A stretch of 64,000 nucleotides of DNA from Phenylobacterium sp. (GTDB taxonomy: Bacteria > Pseudomonadota > Alphaproteobacteria > Caulobacterales > Caulobacteraceae), in contig NZ_JANXWD010000021.1 of NCBI RefSeq assembly GCF_025351295.1, positions 19,405 to 83,404 on the forward strand. Reading direction: 5' to 3'. The notes under the pieces are model-generated. The model searched no databases, was not told the DNA's origin, and was given only the letters and a program-made list of their open reading frames with translations. Each line of letters opens with the position of its first letter. The first letter of the stretch is position 1. A program made the translations under genes and the position numbers. Of the stretch, positions 18,399 through 27,186 are shown piece after piece.

Positions 18399-19423
18399 GC
18401 GTCGAAAAGGTCGCTCATCGCGCGATCGATTCGCGCCGTCGAACCGGACGGATCGAGCGGATTGCGGCGCAACCGATGCCGCAACGCCATCGGCGCGATA
18501 TCGCGGATGTGCCGGTCCGACGCCGCCGGCTCGCCGTTGAGCGCGGCCAGCGCGCGGGCGGCGCGCATCAGGGTCAGCTCGCCGCGCAGCCCTTCCGCAC
18601 CGATCGCCATGCAGAGTTTCGATGCCGTTTCCAGAACGCTGTCGGGGATCTCGACCGCCGCCAACCCGGCGCGCGCGGCCAGCAGTTGGTCGCGGACCTC
18701 GGCGTCGGCGCCCGCCCAGGCCGCGCCGAACGTCTTGGGATCGCGGTCGAAGGTGTCGCGGCGGCGCACCACCTCGACCCGGTCGCCCAGAGTGGTCGGC
18801 GTCGTCACCTCGACCGATAGCCCGAACCTGTCGAGCAGCTGCGGCCGAAGCTCGCCCTCCTCGGGATTGCCACTGCCGATCAACACGAACCGGGCGGGGT
18901 GCCGCACGCTGAGGCCTTCGCGCTCGACGACGTTTTCGCCGGACGCGGCCACGTCGAGCAGCAGGTCCACCAGATGGTCCTCCAGCAGATTCACCTCGTC
19001 GATATAGAGGAACCCCCGATGGGCGCGCGCCAGGAGGCCGGGCTCGAACCGCTTCTCGCCGCGGGTCAGCGCATGTTCCAGGTCGAGCGCGCCGACCACC
19101 CGGTCCTCGGTGGCGCCCAGCGGCAGGTCCACCACCGGGGTAGCGATCCATTCGGTCCGCGCGGCGCCGCGCTGCTTGTCGCGCTGGCAATCGTCATGAC
19201 AGCGACCCGCGTCGGCTTTCGGATCGCAGTGAAACGCGCAGCCTTTCACGGCCTTCATGGGCGGCAGCAGCGCGGCCAGCGCGCGCACCGCGGTGGACTT
19301 TCCGGTGCCCCGATCGCCGAACACCATCACCCCGCCGATGCTCGGATCGGTGGCGGCGATCAACAGGGCCAGTTTCATCTCGTCCTGGCCGACGATCGCC
19401 GAGAAGGGATACGCGACACGCAT
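18395..19423 (-). CDS. bchI: Magnesium chelatase ATPase subunit I
   Basis: The AAA+ ATPase subunit of Mg-chelatase, 342 residues. Walker [10 protein letters not shown] at residues 36-44, Walker B in [19 protein letters not shown], sensor-1 [21 protein letters not shown] and the arginine-finger region follow in the usual order. It is the first gene of bchI-D-O. A near-consensus PpsR site lies about 35 bases upstream of the start. Confidence 0.96.
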   Translation of the reverse strand: MRVAYPFSAIVGQDEMKLALLIAATDPSIGGVMVFGDRGTGKSTAVRALAALLPPMKAVKGCAFHCDPKADAGRCHDDCQRDKQRGAARTEWIATPVVDLPLGATEDRVVGALDLEHALTRGEKRFEPGLLARAHRGFLYIDEVNLLEDHLVDLLLDVAASGENVVEREGLSVRHPARFVLIGSGNPEEGELRPQLLDRFGLSVEVTTPTTLGDRVEVVRRRDTFDRDPKTFGAAWAGADAEVRDQLLAARAGLAAVEIPDSVLETASKLCMAIGAEGLRGELTLMRAARALAALNGEPAASDRHIRDIAPMALRHRLRRNPLDPSGSTARIDRAMSDLFDA

Positions 19424-19457
19424 GTGAGGTCGAATTCCCTCTGACCAGAAGACTGGA

Positions 19458-19475
19458 CGTCAAGCTAGCGCAACA
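19458..19475 (-). promoter_or_regulatory. Near-consensus PpsR site before bchI
   Basis: On the minus strand TGTTGCGCTAGCTTGACG fits TGT-N12-ACA with one mismatch in the last base. It is 35 bases upstream of the bchI ATG, a plausible promoter position. Support is weaker than for the perfect sites. Confidence 0.45.
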
Positions 19476-19508
19476 CACTATTGGAGGCCACCCCCTGCGC
19501 CCGGGGCG

Positions 19509-19718
19509 ATGCGACGGGGCCCCCGTTTCGAGCGGCTGGCGGCGATGGCGGGCGAAGTCGAGGCCCTGGCCGGCGCCGCCAACTTCCGGCTTTGCGGCGC
19601 CGTTCGTCGTCTTGCGGGTCTGGCTATTCCGGCCGGGGGTGCGTCGGTGTATCGGCCGCGGCCACGACGACGGGCCTTGAAGGGCGCGATTCCTCGAACG
19701 TGGGTATGTAACGTTTGA
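19509..19718 (+). CDS. Possible small hypothetical protein, divergent from bchI
   Basis: A 69-codon frame in the 385-base interval between bchI and the cytochrome gene. Its first half has coding-like G/C-rich third positions (FERLAAMAGEVEALAGAANFRL), the second half does not, and its end runs into a PpsR palindrome. No family recognised. It may be a decayed gene or chance. The rest of the interval holds only the operators listed. Confidence 0.25.
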   Translation: MRRGPRFERLAAMAGEVEALAGAANFRLCGAVRRLAGLAIPAGGASVYRPRPRRRALKGAIPRTWVCNV

Positions 19719-19747
19719 TTGACACTTGCTGTCAAATAGTCTCGACG
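19707..19747. promoter_or_regulatory. PpsR-type operator pair before the cytochrome gene
   Basis: TGTAACGTTTGATTGACA (19707-19724) fits TGT-N12-ACA; TGTCAAATAGTCTCGACG (19730-19747) fits with one mismatch. A TTGACA lies at 19720-19725. The pair is 62-102 bases before the cytochrome ATG, which puts this gene in the photosynthesis regulon. Confidence 0.65.
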
Positions 19748-19808
19748 AACGCCAAGTCCTGCTTCAAACTGACCGCGTTGAAACGACCGGAATCCCAGCG
19801 GAGGATTT

Positions 19809-20333
19809 ATGCCAAGTATCAGAGCGGCGTTCGCCGTAAGCGTTGTTTTCGGGGCCGTCGTCGCGTTGGGCGGTTGCTCCAAGAAGCCGGACGCCTCGAG
19901 CGCTCCCCCGGCCGCCGAGCCGGCAGCTGCCTCGCAAGCGACTCCCCCGCCCGCTCCGGAAGCTCCGGCGCCCGCGGCGACGATGATCTCGCTCGACATC
20001 AAGGATGCGTCCGGCGCGGCGGTGTCCGGCGACCCGGTGAGCGGCAAATCGGTCTTCGCCCAGTGTGAGACCTGCCATTCCAAGGACGCCGGCACCAACA
20101 AGGTCGGCCCGTCGCTGCACGGGATCATCGGCCGGCATTCCGGCATGATTCCGAATTTCCACTATTCGGACGCCAACAAGAACTCGGGACTGGTTTGGAC
20201 CGAGCAGCAGCTCTACGCCTACCTGGAAAATCCGCAGAAGGTGGTGCCCGGAACCTTCATGACCTTCACCGGCGTCAAGGATCCTCAGAAGCGCGCCGAC
20301 GTGATCGCGTACCTTCAGGAAAACACCAAATAG
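19809..20333 (+). CDS. Membrane-anchored lipoprotein cytochrome c (c2-like)
   Basis: A 174-residue exported monohaem cytochrome c. A signal sequence ends in the lipobox LGGC, with Cys23 as the probable lipidated residue. Residues 24-58 are an Ala/Pro-rich flexible linker. The haem domain has CETCH at 86-90, KVGPSLHGIIGRHSG, and a likely Met ligand at 151 in PGTFMTF, the layout of class I cytochrome c2/c-550. It has its own promoter region with PpsR-type sites and a downstream hairpin terminator. As no pufC is found with pufLM, this tethered cytochrome is a candidate electron donor to the photo-oxidised reaction centre. A respiratory role is also possible. Confidence 0.85.
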   Translation: MPSIRAAFAVSVVFGAVVALGGCSKKPDASSAPPAAEPAAASQATPPPAPEAPAPAATMISLDIKDASGAAVSGDPVSGKSVFAQCETCHSKDAGTNKVGPSLHGIIGRHSGMIPNFHYSDANKNSGLVWTEQQLYAYLENPQKVVPGTFMTFTGVKDPQKRADVIAYLQENTK

Positions 20334-20372
20334 GCTGCGTCGAATCGTCTGTTCGCGCAGATCCAGGCCGCC

Positions 20373-20398
20373 AGCCGGAGCTCTTCGGAGTTCCGGCT
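20373..20398 (+). terminator. Hairpin terminator after the cytochrome gene
   Basis: An 11-base-pair stem (20373-20383 with 20388-20398, one G-T pair) closes a TTCG tetraloop. It lies 40 bases past the cytochrome stop and 33 bases before the convergent gene's stop. There is no strong T-run, but the stem is long and has the extra-stable loop, and it could serve both directions. Confidence 0.7.
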
Positions 20399-20430
20399 GA
20401 TTGCGTGTGAGCGCGTTGGGACCGGGCCAC

Positions 20431-20697
20431 TCAGAGCCGGCGGCGCGCCAGATCGCCGAGGTGAAACGGCAAGGACGCCGCCAGCCAAAGGCCGATCCAC
20501 ATCCAGTCAGCGCCGGTCAGCCCGGCCCGTACGGCCATGGCGAGGCATGCGCCGGGCGCGATGGCCAGCAGGCGGTCTAGGGTCGCGCCTGGCCGCCGGC
20601 GCGTGCGACCGCGCCAGCATAGGAAGGCGAACTCCGCGGCCATGAACAACAAGACCAGATCGACAGCGTGGCCGCTGGTGAACAGACGCTCAAGCAT
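20431..20697 (-). CDS. Small membrane protein beside tspO
   Basis: 88 residues, starting MLERLFTSGHAVDLVLLFMA. Three hydrophobic segments: about 12-28, 42-60 and 66-80, with an Arg-rich loop (CWRGRTRRRPGATLDRLL) between the first two. It lies 15 bases after tspO on the same strand, in the ppsR-bchG-bchP-tspO run. Small polytopic proteins of this sort are found next to tspO in some PGCs, as far as I recall. No function is assigned. Confidence 0.7.
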   Translation of the reverse strand: MLERLFTSGHAVDLVLLFMAAEFAFLCWRGRTRRRPGATLDRLLAIAPGACLAMAVRAGLTGADWMWIGLWLAASLPFHLGDLARRRL

Positions 20698-20712
20698 CGC
20701 CAGGCCCCGGTT

Positions 20713-21216
20713 TCATGGCCACGCCCCGCCAAACGGCGGGTTCAGCCTGATGACCTCGTAGTTCAGCGCCGCCGCGATCGAGACCCAGACGATGTAGGGC
20801 GCCAGCAGCGCGCTGGCGGTGCGCGACACCCGCGCCAGGAATACCATCAGCACGCCGATCGATAGCCAGAGGCCCACGACCTCGATCAGGGCCCAGTCCG
20901 GTCGGTGCAGACGGAAGAAGAGCAGGCTCCAGAGCACGTTCAGGAAGCCGTTCAACGCGAACAGGCCGAGCATCCATTCGCGGGTCACGGTGCTGGCGGT
21001 CGCGCGCCAGCCCGTCGCACCTGCCGCGGCGGCGAAGGCGAAGATCGCGGTCCAGATCACGCCGAACGCCCAATCCGGCGGCTGCCACGCGGGCTTCGAC
21101 AGGGCGCGATACCAGGGACCAAGCTCTGTCACCGTGCCGCCGACCGCGGCCACGGCTAGCGCCGCGGCGGCGGCGACCGAAACCGCGCCGATGGGCCCGG
21201 CGCGCCCGCGCTTCAC
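20713..21216 (-). CDS. tspO: TspO/MBR family tryptophan-rich sensory protein
   Basis: A 167-residue protein with five membrane helices, of the TspO/peripheral benzodiazepine receptor family, which binds porphyrins and in Rhodobacter lowers photosynthesis gene expression under oxygen. Motifs: WYRALSKPAWQPPDWAFG near the N-terminus, VIWTAIFAFAAAAGATGW, and NFLNVLWSLLFFRLHRPDWALIE-like (FLNVLWSLLFF). The start is a GTG at 21216 that overlaps the bchP stop (GTGA). It may act as a tetrapyrrole sensor feeding into AerR/PpsR control. Confidence 0.92.
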   Translation of the reverse strand: MKRGRAGPIGAVSVAAAAALAVAAVGGTVTELGPWYRALSKPAWQPPDWAFGVIWTAIFAFAAAAGATGWRATASTVTREWMLGLFALNGFLNVLWSLLFFRLHRPDWALIEVVGLWLSIGVLMVFLARVSRTASALLAPYIVWVSIAAALNYEVIRLNPPFGGAWP

Positions 21217-22418
21217 GGGGATGACAAGCCGAGCAGGTGCCCCATGTCCTTGAAGAATATCCGGGCGTGCGCCAGGGGATCGGCGCGCACCAGTTCCTTG
21301 TTCATATAGGCCTGCCAGGTCAGCCTCTGCACGTCGGGATCGGCGCACATGGTGACGAAGCGTTCGCGGCGCTTGTCGCTGCGGTACCAGAAGTGCTGCA
21401 TGATCCCGAGCACCCAGAAGACGGTCCCGTGCGTGCGCATGAAGGTCCTGCGCGCATTGGCCAGTGCGCGGGGCGATCCGGTTTTCAGGAAGACCTCGAC
21501 CGCATCCGCCGCATGCCGCCCGCCGGTCATGGCGTAGTAGATGCCCTCCCCCGAGGCCGGCGCCACCACCCCGGCGGCGTCTCCGGCCAGCACGATATCG
21601 CGGCCGTTGTCCCAGCGCTTGAGCGGCTTCAGGGGGATGGGCGCGCCCTCGGTCCGCAGGGTTTCGCAGTCCTGCAGCGAGGTCGAAGCGCGCAGGGCCT
21701 TCACCGCGCCACGCAGGGAAAACCCCTTCCGGGCGCTGCCGACGCCGATGCTCGCCGTCTCGCCGTGCGGAAAGATCCAGGCGTAGAAGTCCGGCGACAG
21801 GCGGCCCTGGTAGAAGACGTCGCAGCGCCGGGCGTCGAAGTCCGCCTCCAGGTTTGCCGGCGAGCGGATGATCTCATGATAGGCGAAGACGCAGGGCATG
21901 CGCTCGGCGCCCTTGATCGTCTGGCGCGCCAGCTGCGAGCGTGCGCCATCGGCCCCGACCACGCTGCGGGCGCGCACGCGGGAGAGCTCTTCACCCCCGG
22001 CCGCGTCAAGGCGCCGGTAGCACACCATGGCCACGCCGTCGGCGTCGCGTTCGATCCGCTCGAACAGGCCGGTCCGGCGCTCTGCGCCTGCGCGGGCGGC
22101 GCGTTCGCGGAGCCATTCGTCGAAGGTTTCGCGGTCAACCATGCCGACGAAACCCCCCTCGATAGGCATGTCGACCTGGCGCGCCGAGGGGGCGATCATC
22201 CGCGCCGAGGTGGCGTGCGCCACCAGCACCGAATCCGGCACGTCGAAATCGCGCATCAGGCGCGGCGGGATCGCGCCGCCGCACGGCTTGATCCGGCCGG
22301 CGCGGTCGAGCAGCAGGACCGAGCGGCCCGCCTTGGCCAGATGTTCGGCCGCCGTGGCGCCGGCGGGGCCGCCGCCGACCACGACGACATCATAGGTCTC
22401 CTGGGGCGCGGGGGTCAT
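21213..22418 (-). CDS. bchP: Geranylgeranyl diphosphate / geranylgeranyl-bacteriochlorophyll reductase
   Basis: Reduces three double bonds of the geranylgeranyl tail to phytyl. 401 residues. FAD fold VVVVGGGPAGATAAEHLAKAG at about residues 11-31, then KPCGGAIPPRLMRDF, the family KPCGGA motif, and IVLAGDAAGVVAPASGEGIYYAM. Start ATG 22418 overlaps the stop of the upstream PucC-family gene. Part of the bchG-PucC-like-bchP-tspO run. Confidence 0.95.
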   Translation of the reverse strand: MTPAPQETYDVVVVGGGPAGATAAEHLAKAGRSVLLLDRAGRIKPCGGAIPPRLMRDFDVPDSVLVAHATSARMIAPSARQVDMPIEGGFVGMVDRETFDEWLRERAARAGAERRTGLFERIERDADGVAMVCYRRLDAAGGEELSRVRARSVVGADGARSQLARQTIKGAERMPCVFAYHEIIRSPANLEADFDARRCDVFYQGRLSPDFYAWIFPHGETASIGVGSARKGFSLRGAVKALRASTSLQDCETLRTEGAPIPLKPLKRWDNGRDIVLAGDAAGVVAPASGEGIYYAMTGGRHAADAVEVFLKTGSPRALANARRTFMRTHGTVFWVLGIMQHFWYRSDKRRERFVTMCADPDVQRLTWQAYMNKELVRADPLAHARIFFKDMGHLLGLSSP

Positions 22419-23755
22419 CCGTGGGCTCCGCCCAGTTGGGGCGTCGCCGACCGGCCCTCTATCCGCGCCGCGGCCGGCTCCAGCCGGCTGGCGAGGAACG
22501 CGGAGATCAGGAACACCAGCGCCTCGGCGCAGAACACCAGCAGGAAGGCGAGCGGCGTCTGGTGCAGCAGGTCGCGCAAGACGCCGACCCCCACCGCGCC
22601 GAGAAATCCGCCGATGGCAAACGCCCCGGCCTGGGCGGCGCCCCAGACGCCCATCCGCACCCCTTCGCGCGACTCGCGCCCGGCGCCGGCCAGTCCCATC
22701 ATCGAGCCGATCGCGGACACGGCGAAGACGCCGTTGGCGAAGCCGAGCACGAATACGGTCGGCGCCAGCGGCCAGCCCGGACCGACCACGCTGGCCGCCG
22801 CCAGGCCGCCCAGGGCCGCGGCGGATCCCACGCAGCCGGCGATGGTCCAGCGGCGCATCCACAACGACTTGCGATCCCCGAACCGGGCGCCCAGGGCGCC
22901 GACCAGGATCATGCCCAGCAGGACGCCCCCGTGCTGAATGCCCGACAGTTGCGTCGACTGGCCCGGCGTCATGCCGAACAGCAGGCCGGCGAAGGGCTCC
23001 AGGATCAGCTCCTGCGCGCTGTAGGCCAGCATCGAGACGAACACGAAGATGGTGAACCGCCGCGCCAGGGGATCGGTGCGGATTTCCGCGAGCACCTGGC
23101 CGAACGACGGCCGCGGCGCCGCGGGAGATGGGACGGCCGGAGCGGTGACCGCCCCCTCGCCTTCTGCCTTCCAGACCGCCAGCAACGTCATCAGGAAGCC
23201 GACACCCGCAACGCCCGAGGCGACCAGCGCCAGCCGCTGGGCGGAAAAGGGCTGCAGCAGCGCGCCGGACACCCCGGCGGAGACGACGATGCCGACGATC
23301 ATCATGATCCAGGTGATCGACGCGGCCGCCGGACGCCGCTCCGGGGCGACCCGGGTCGCCAGCAGGGCCAGCAGCGAGGTGCCCGCGGCCCCGACCCCGC
23401 CGCCGATCATCGCGAAGGCGAGCAGCGCCAGCAGCGATCCCATCAGGGGGGCGTGCGACATCATCACTGTCGCGTCGGCCGCCACGACGCAGCCGAGGGC
23501 CAGGACCCCCATGCCGCCGACGATCCAGGGGGTGCGCCGATGACCCAGATCCGACCCGTAGCCCCAATGTGGCCGCGACAGCTGGATCACATAGTGCCAG
23601 GCGATGAAGGCCGCGGGCAGAGCCGCGGGCATCGCCTCTTCGACCACCATGACCCGATTGAGGGTGGACGTGGTCAGGGCGACGATCGCGCCCAGCGCAC
23701 TCTGCACCAGCCCAAGCCGAACGATTCCCAGCCAACTCAACGGCGCCGATTTCAT
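22415..23755 (-). CDS. bch2: PucC-family membrane protein between bchG and bchP
   Basis: A 446-residue major-facilitator-type protein of the BCD/PucC family (often called Bch2 or ORF428), with about 12 membrane helices. Start ATG 23755 gives MKSAPLSWLGIVRLGLVQSALGAIV and the family LTTSTLNRVMVVE motif. Conserved WGYGSDLGHRRTPWI loop and GGGVGAAGTSLLALLA are present. PucC paralogues help insert pigment or antenna subunits in the membrane. The exact role of this one is unproven. It overlaps bchP and bchG by 4 bases each. Confidence 0.93.
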   Translation of the reverse strand: MKSAPLSWLGIVRLGLVQSALGAIVALTTSTLNRVMVVEEAMPAALPAAFIAWHYVIQLSRPHWGYGSDLGHRRTPWIVGGMGVLALGCVVAADATVMMSHAPLMGSLLALLAFAMIGGGVGAAGTSLLALLATRVAPERRPAAASITWIMMIVGIVVSAGVSGALLQPFSAQRLALVASGVAGVGFLMTLLAVWKAEGEGAVTAPAVPSPAAPRPSFGQVLAEIRTDPLARRFTIFVFVSMLAYSAQELILEPFAGLLFGMTPGQSTQLSGIQHGGVLLGMILVGALGARFGDRKSLWMRRWTIAGCVGSAAALGGLAAASVVGPGWPLAPTVFVLGFANGVFAVSAIGSMMGLAGAGRESREGVRMGVWGAAQAGAFAIGGFLGAVGVGVLRDLLHQTPLAFLLVFCAEALVFLISAFLASRLEPAAARIEGRSATPQLGGAHG

Positions 23756-24678
23756 CGCGGAGCTCCAATATGCGCGCCGACAGCGAACGCGCTCACCAGC
23801 ATTCCCAGGACGTAGAGCAAGGTGCCCGTGGCGTTGAACCACGGCGCGAACTTGCGCGGATCGCCCAGCAGCCGAACCATCAGGCCGCACTGGATGGCGA
23901 GGGACAGCCCCACGGCGGCCGCATGCAGCGGCAGGCCCCAGGACACGAGCAGCGTCGCCACCACCACCTGCGGCGCCGCCATGATGATGCAGGCCAGCCA
24001 GGCGGCGTTCTCCACGCCGAGATCCACCGGCACGGACAGGATGTTCATCTGCCGATCGCCCTCAACGGCCTTGAAGTCGTTGAAGACCATGATCCCGACG
24101 GCGCCGAAGCTGTAGAGGCCGGCGAGGACGACGACATGGGCGTCCGGAAACCCGTCCGTCATCACGGCGGCGCCGGTGAACCAGGCCAGACCCTCATAGC
24201 AGATCGCCACCGAGATCGGGCCCCACCACCCCGCCTGCTTCAGGCGCAAGGGGGGTGCGCTGTAGGCCCAGGCGAGCGCGAGCCCGATCAGCGCCGCGTA
24301 CAGCACCCAGGGTCCGAGCGAGGCAGCCAGCAACAGGGACAGTGCGGTCCAAATGATCGCGATCCAGAGGCCCCAGCGGCCCGGAATCCGTCCGGACGGA
24401 ATCGGCCGGTTCGGCTCGTTGATCGCGTCGACGTGCCGATCGAACCAGTCGTTCGCGGCCTGGCTGGCGGCGCAGATTGCCGGGCCCGCCAGCACCATGC
24501 CGGCCAGCGCCATGGGCCAGTGGGCCACCAGCGACGCGCCGGACGATACGACGCCGCACATGAACGCCCAGACCGGCGCGAACCAGGTGACCGGCTTCAG
24601 CAATTCCAGCACGGCCGAGGCCGAGGGCCGCCGCGAAGACCCGTCGCGACTACCCAGTGTCACATCCAGCCCGCTCAT
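23752..24678 (-). CDS. bchG: Bacteriochlorophyll synthase
   Basis: A UbiA-family prenyltransferase, 308 residues from ATG 24678, that esterifies bacteriochlorophyllide a with geranylgeranyl diphosphate. Asp-rich motif NDWFDRHVDAINEPNRPIPSGRI and second motif NDFKAVEGDRQMNILS, with about eight membrane helices. An ATG at 24726 is in frame, but a PpsR-type site covers it, so the inner start (MSGLDVTLGSRD) is preferred. It follows ppsR on the same strand, with its own operator pair between. Confidence 0.95.
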   Translation of the reverse strand: MSGLDVTLGSRDGSSRRPSASAVLELLKPVTWFAPVWAFMCGVVSSGASLVAHWPMALAGMVLAGPAICAASQAANDWFDRHVDAINEPNRPIPSGRIPGRWGLWIAIIWTALSLLLAASLGPWVLYAALIGLALAWAYSAPPLRLKQAGWWGPISVAICYEGLAWFTGAAVMTDGFPDAHVVVLAGLYSFGAVGIMVFNDFKAVEGDRQMNILSVPVDLGVENAAWLACIIMAAPQVVVATLLVSWGLPLHAAAVGLSLAIQCGLMVRLLGDPRKFAPWFNATGTLLYVLGMLVSAFAVGAHIGAPR

Positions 24679-24707
24679 GGCCCAGGGATACACTTGGCCC
24701 CGCTGAG

Positions 24708-24751
24708 CGTCAATTCGGATTGACACTCCAAAACGTCTCGACGAGTTGACA
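24708..24751 (-). promoter_or_regulatory. PpsR-type operator pair before bchG
   Basis: On the minus strand TGTCAATCCGAATTGACG (24708-24725) and TGTCAACTCGTCGAGACG (24734-24751) each fit TGT-N12-ACA with one mismatch at the last base and keep the inverted TGTC/GAC core. They lie between the ppsR stop and bchG, so the bchG run can be repressed apart from ppsR. Confidence 0.65.
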
Positions 24752-24794
24752 TCTAAGCTGGCTGGAAGGCCCGGCGGAGCGCCGCTGCGGCGCC

Positions 24795-26252
24795 TCAGGG
24801 CAGGCCTTGACCGTCGCCATCGGCGAGGTTGCCGAGTCCGAAGCGATGCAGCTTGGAATAGAGGCTCTGGCGGCTCAGACCCAGCAGCCCGGCGGCGGAG
24901 GCGCGGTTGTTCTTAGTCAATTCCAGTGCGGCCTCGATGCACAGCCGCTCGACGAGGTCCGTGCTTTCGCGCACCAGTTCCTTAAGCTTCACCCGGCCAA
25001 CCAGCTCGGTCAGCTGGTCCACGGACCGGTTCACCTCTTTCCCACCCAGACCGAGGTCGGCGGGGCGGCGGCGCACGCCGCGGATGGTGAATCCGAAATA
25101 GGTCTCCGAACCGTCCGGCACGGAGACCGCCGAAATCTCCACATCTTCCGGCTCGTCGAACTGGTTGCGCAGGGAGGTGCTGAAATTGCGCACCGAACCG
25201 TTGGCGCGCAAGTTGTCGATCAGGACGTTGCGTTCCAGGCCGGCGCGCCCGAGGAACTGGCCGAGCGAGCGACCGAGCGCCTGCTCCAGGGTCGGGATGC
25301 GAACCATGTCCAGGAACAGGGTGTTGGCCATGACAATGGTCAGGGCGCTATCGGTCACCAGGAAGGCGTCCGGGATGCGCGCCAGAACCTCCTGAAGCCG
25401 CGCCGACCCGTCCGCCTCCACGGATGCGCCCGAGTCTGATGGCGACAGCCGGACCAGGCACAGCATCGCCCGACCCTCCCGGAACAGCGAGGCGGAGACC
25501 AGAAACGCCCGCCCCTGGATCGACAGGTGCATCTGCGCGCAGCCGGTCCGGTTCGTCGACTGGGCCACCGCCAGCAGGGCCGCGGCGTCCTCCTGGCTGG
25601 CCGGATCGAACATCCTGGCGAACGACTCGCCGACCAGCCGGGGCCCGGACTTTCCGGCTATGTGCGTGGCGGCGGGATTGACCTCGACGATTTTCCTGGC
25701 AGTGGCATCGACGATGATGACGGCCTCGGCGGACATCTGAAACAGCAGGCGGTAGCGGAATTCCGCGTCCCGCAGCCGCGAATAGTCCCGCTCCATGGTC
25801 TGCTGCGCCTCGATCAGGCGCTGCTGCATCGTCGCCGTCGGCCGATCGTCGCGACCGATGGCGATGACATGGCCTTCCCGGCCCGCGTCGACGGCGACGT
25901 AGCGCACCATCAGCGAGTTGAGCGCCGGCGTGAGCTGGTTGACCTCGCGCCATTTGGTGCGGCCGTAGCGCACTGCGTCGCGCAGAAGTTCGTCGACCTT
26001 GTGCCGGCTCTCGACAGTGACGGTGTCGGACCAGCGCTGGTCCAGCCAGGCGCCGACCCCCGCGTCCGCCAGGTCGTCATTGCTCAACGCCAGGTCGCGG
26101 ATCACGCCGTCACGGTCGATGATCAGGGCTATATCGCCCCCCGCTGCGGCGACCCGCGCGGCGGCGGCCGCGTCCAGCTTTCCCAAATGACCACGCGAAA
26201 ACGGCTGGCGTTTCGGGCCGCCGGAGAGGGGGGAACCACCCTTTGCGTCCAT
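24795..26252 (-). CDS. ppsR: Photosynthesis transcriptional repressor PpsR/CrtJ (first copy)
   Basis: A 485-residue regulator with an N-terminal PAS region, a Q-linker helix (QRLIEAQQTMERDYSRLRDAE, about residue 145), two further PAS domains (from about 165 and 290), and a C-terminal Fis-type helix-turn-helix (NNRASAAGLLGLSRQSLYSKLHRFGLG). The Cys in DLVERLCIEAALELT, just before the HTH, matches the redox-active Cys424 position of Rhodobacter PpsR. A GTG at 26255 precedes the chosen ATG by one codon. It is 34 bases after aerR, the usual pairing, and its probable sites lie before many PGC operons here. Confidence 0.95.
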   Translation of the reverse strand: MDAKGGSPLSGGPKRQPFSRGHLGKLDAAAAARVAAAGGDIALIIDRDGVIRDLALSNDDLADAGVGAWLDQRWSDTVTVESRHKVDELLRDAVRYGRTKWREVNQLTPALNSLMVRYVAVDAGREGHVIAIGRDDRPTATMQQRLIEAQQTMERDYSRLRDAEFRYRLLFQMSAEAVIIVDATARKIVEVNPAATHIAGKSGPRLVGESFARMFDPASQEDAAALLAVAQSTNRTGCAQMHLSIQGRAFLVSASLFREGRAMLCLVRLSPSDSGASVEADGSARLQEVLARIPDAFLVTDSALTIVMANTLFLDMVRIPTLEQALGRSLGQFLGRAGLERNVLIDNLRANGSVRNFSTSLRNQFDEPEDVEISAVSVPDGSETYFGFTIRGVRRRPADLGLGGKEVNRSVDQLTELVGRVKLKELVRESTDLVERLCIEAALELTKNNRASAAGLLGLSRQSLYSKLHRFGLGNLADGDGQGLP

Positions 26253-26286
26253 CACGAAGACCGAACCTTGATGGGGCTAGTCATCA

Positions 26287-27186
26287 TCACACGTTCGCGA
26301 GACGCCACACAGCCTTGTCCGCGATATGCAAAGCATCCCGACCGCACGACGCAACAGCGTCCGCCCCCACGGTTGCGACCAGTTCCGGACGCTCAAGAAA
26401 TGGGCGTCCGTTTACCAGAACAAACAGTTCGCGGTTACGCGACGCGCGTCGCACCGTCTCGATCGTCGTGGCGACGTCTTCGATGTCGGTCGAACGGCTG
26501 ACGCTCAGACAGAACATATCGAACCATTGGCAGCGCACGTCGGCGACCAGCTCCGCGTTTGTCGCGGCGGTCTCGATCCAGGTCCGCCAGCCTGACCAGC
26601 GGAAACTTTCCTCGATCATGTAGAAGCCGAACGTCTGTTGCTCGCCAGGACGCGGGGAGAACAGGCACGACCGGGCCGACGGATTGTTGTCACCGTTGTA
26701 GGGCGTGGCCGAGTCCAGGTCGCGCGCCAGACCCTGTAGCCGGCCCAGACCGATGGTCACCTCGGTGAACGAAATCTCGTCCTCGTCCCAGAGATCGGCC
26801 AGAAGTCGCGCGGCCGGCGCCAGCAGGTCCGCATAGAGCCTTGCCGAGTCGACCCCACGCGCCCGCAGGTTTTCGACAAAGCCGCCAAGAGTGTCCTGAT
26901 TTCTGGACAATACGATGCGAACGAACGCCAGGGCGGACCTGGCGTCGAGCGGGATTTCGGGCCCGGCGACACACGCCTGACGAGCGACCGGCGCGGCGTG
27001 AGCCTGCACGAGCCGGGGTACGATCTCGCCCTCGACCATTTCCCGGAGACCGGCCGGTCTTGGCGGGCGCGGTGAAGAGACCAGTCTGAATATTGGCCAG
27101 GCCCTGGGGATCTCTTGAATGCTCGGTAGATCGTCAGTCGCCCTACCCCCAAAGACACTTTTTAGTGCAGAAGGGAAGCTAGTCAT
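26287..27186 (-). CDS. aerR: PpaA/AerR family B12-binding regulator
   Basis: A 299-residue partner and antagonist of PpsR. Residues about 70-150 hold the helical, MerR-type cobalamin-binding subdomain with LLADLWDEDEISFTEVTIGLGRLQGL. Residues about 165-295 hold a Rossmann-like B12 domain ending VGADAVASCGRDALHIADKAVW. In Rhodobacter the family binds cobalamin in a light-sensitive way and turns PpsR/CrtJ activity down or around. It lies directly before ppsR and is divergent from bchF across 321 bases. Confidence 0.88.
   Translation of the reverse strand: MTSFPSALKSVFGGRATDDLPSIQEIPRAWPIFRLVSSPRPPRPAGLREMVEGEIVPRLVQAHAAPVARQACVAGPEIPLDARSALAFVRIVLSRNQDTLGGFVENLRARGVDSARLYADLLAPAARLLADLWDEDEISFTEVTIGLGRLQGLARDLDSATPYNGDNNPSARSCLFSPRPGEQQTFGFYMIEESFRWSGWRTWIETAATNAELVADVRCQWFDMFCLSVSRSTDIEDVATTIETVRRASRNRELFVLVNGRPFLERPELVATVGADAVASCGRDALHIADKAVWRLANV

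Noticed and set aside
24679..24726. Longer bchG start at 24726
   Set aside because: A PpsR-type site covers it, and BchG homology does not need the extra 16 residues.
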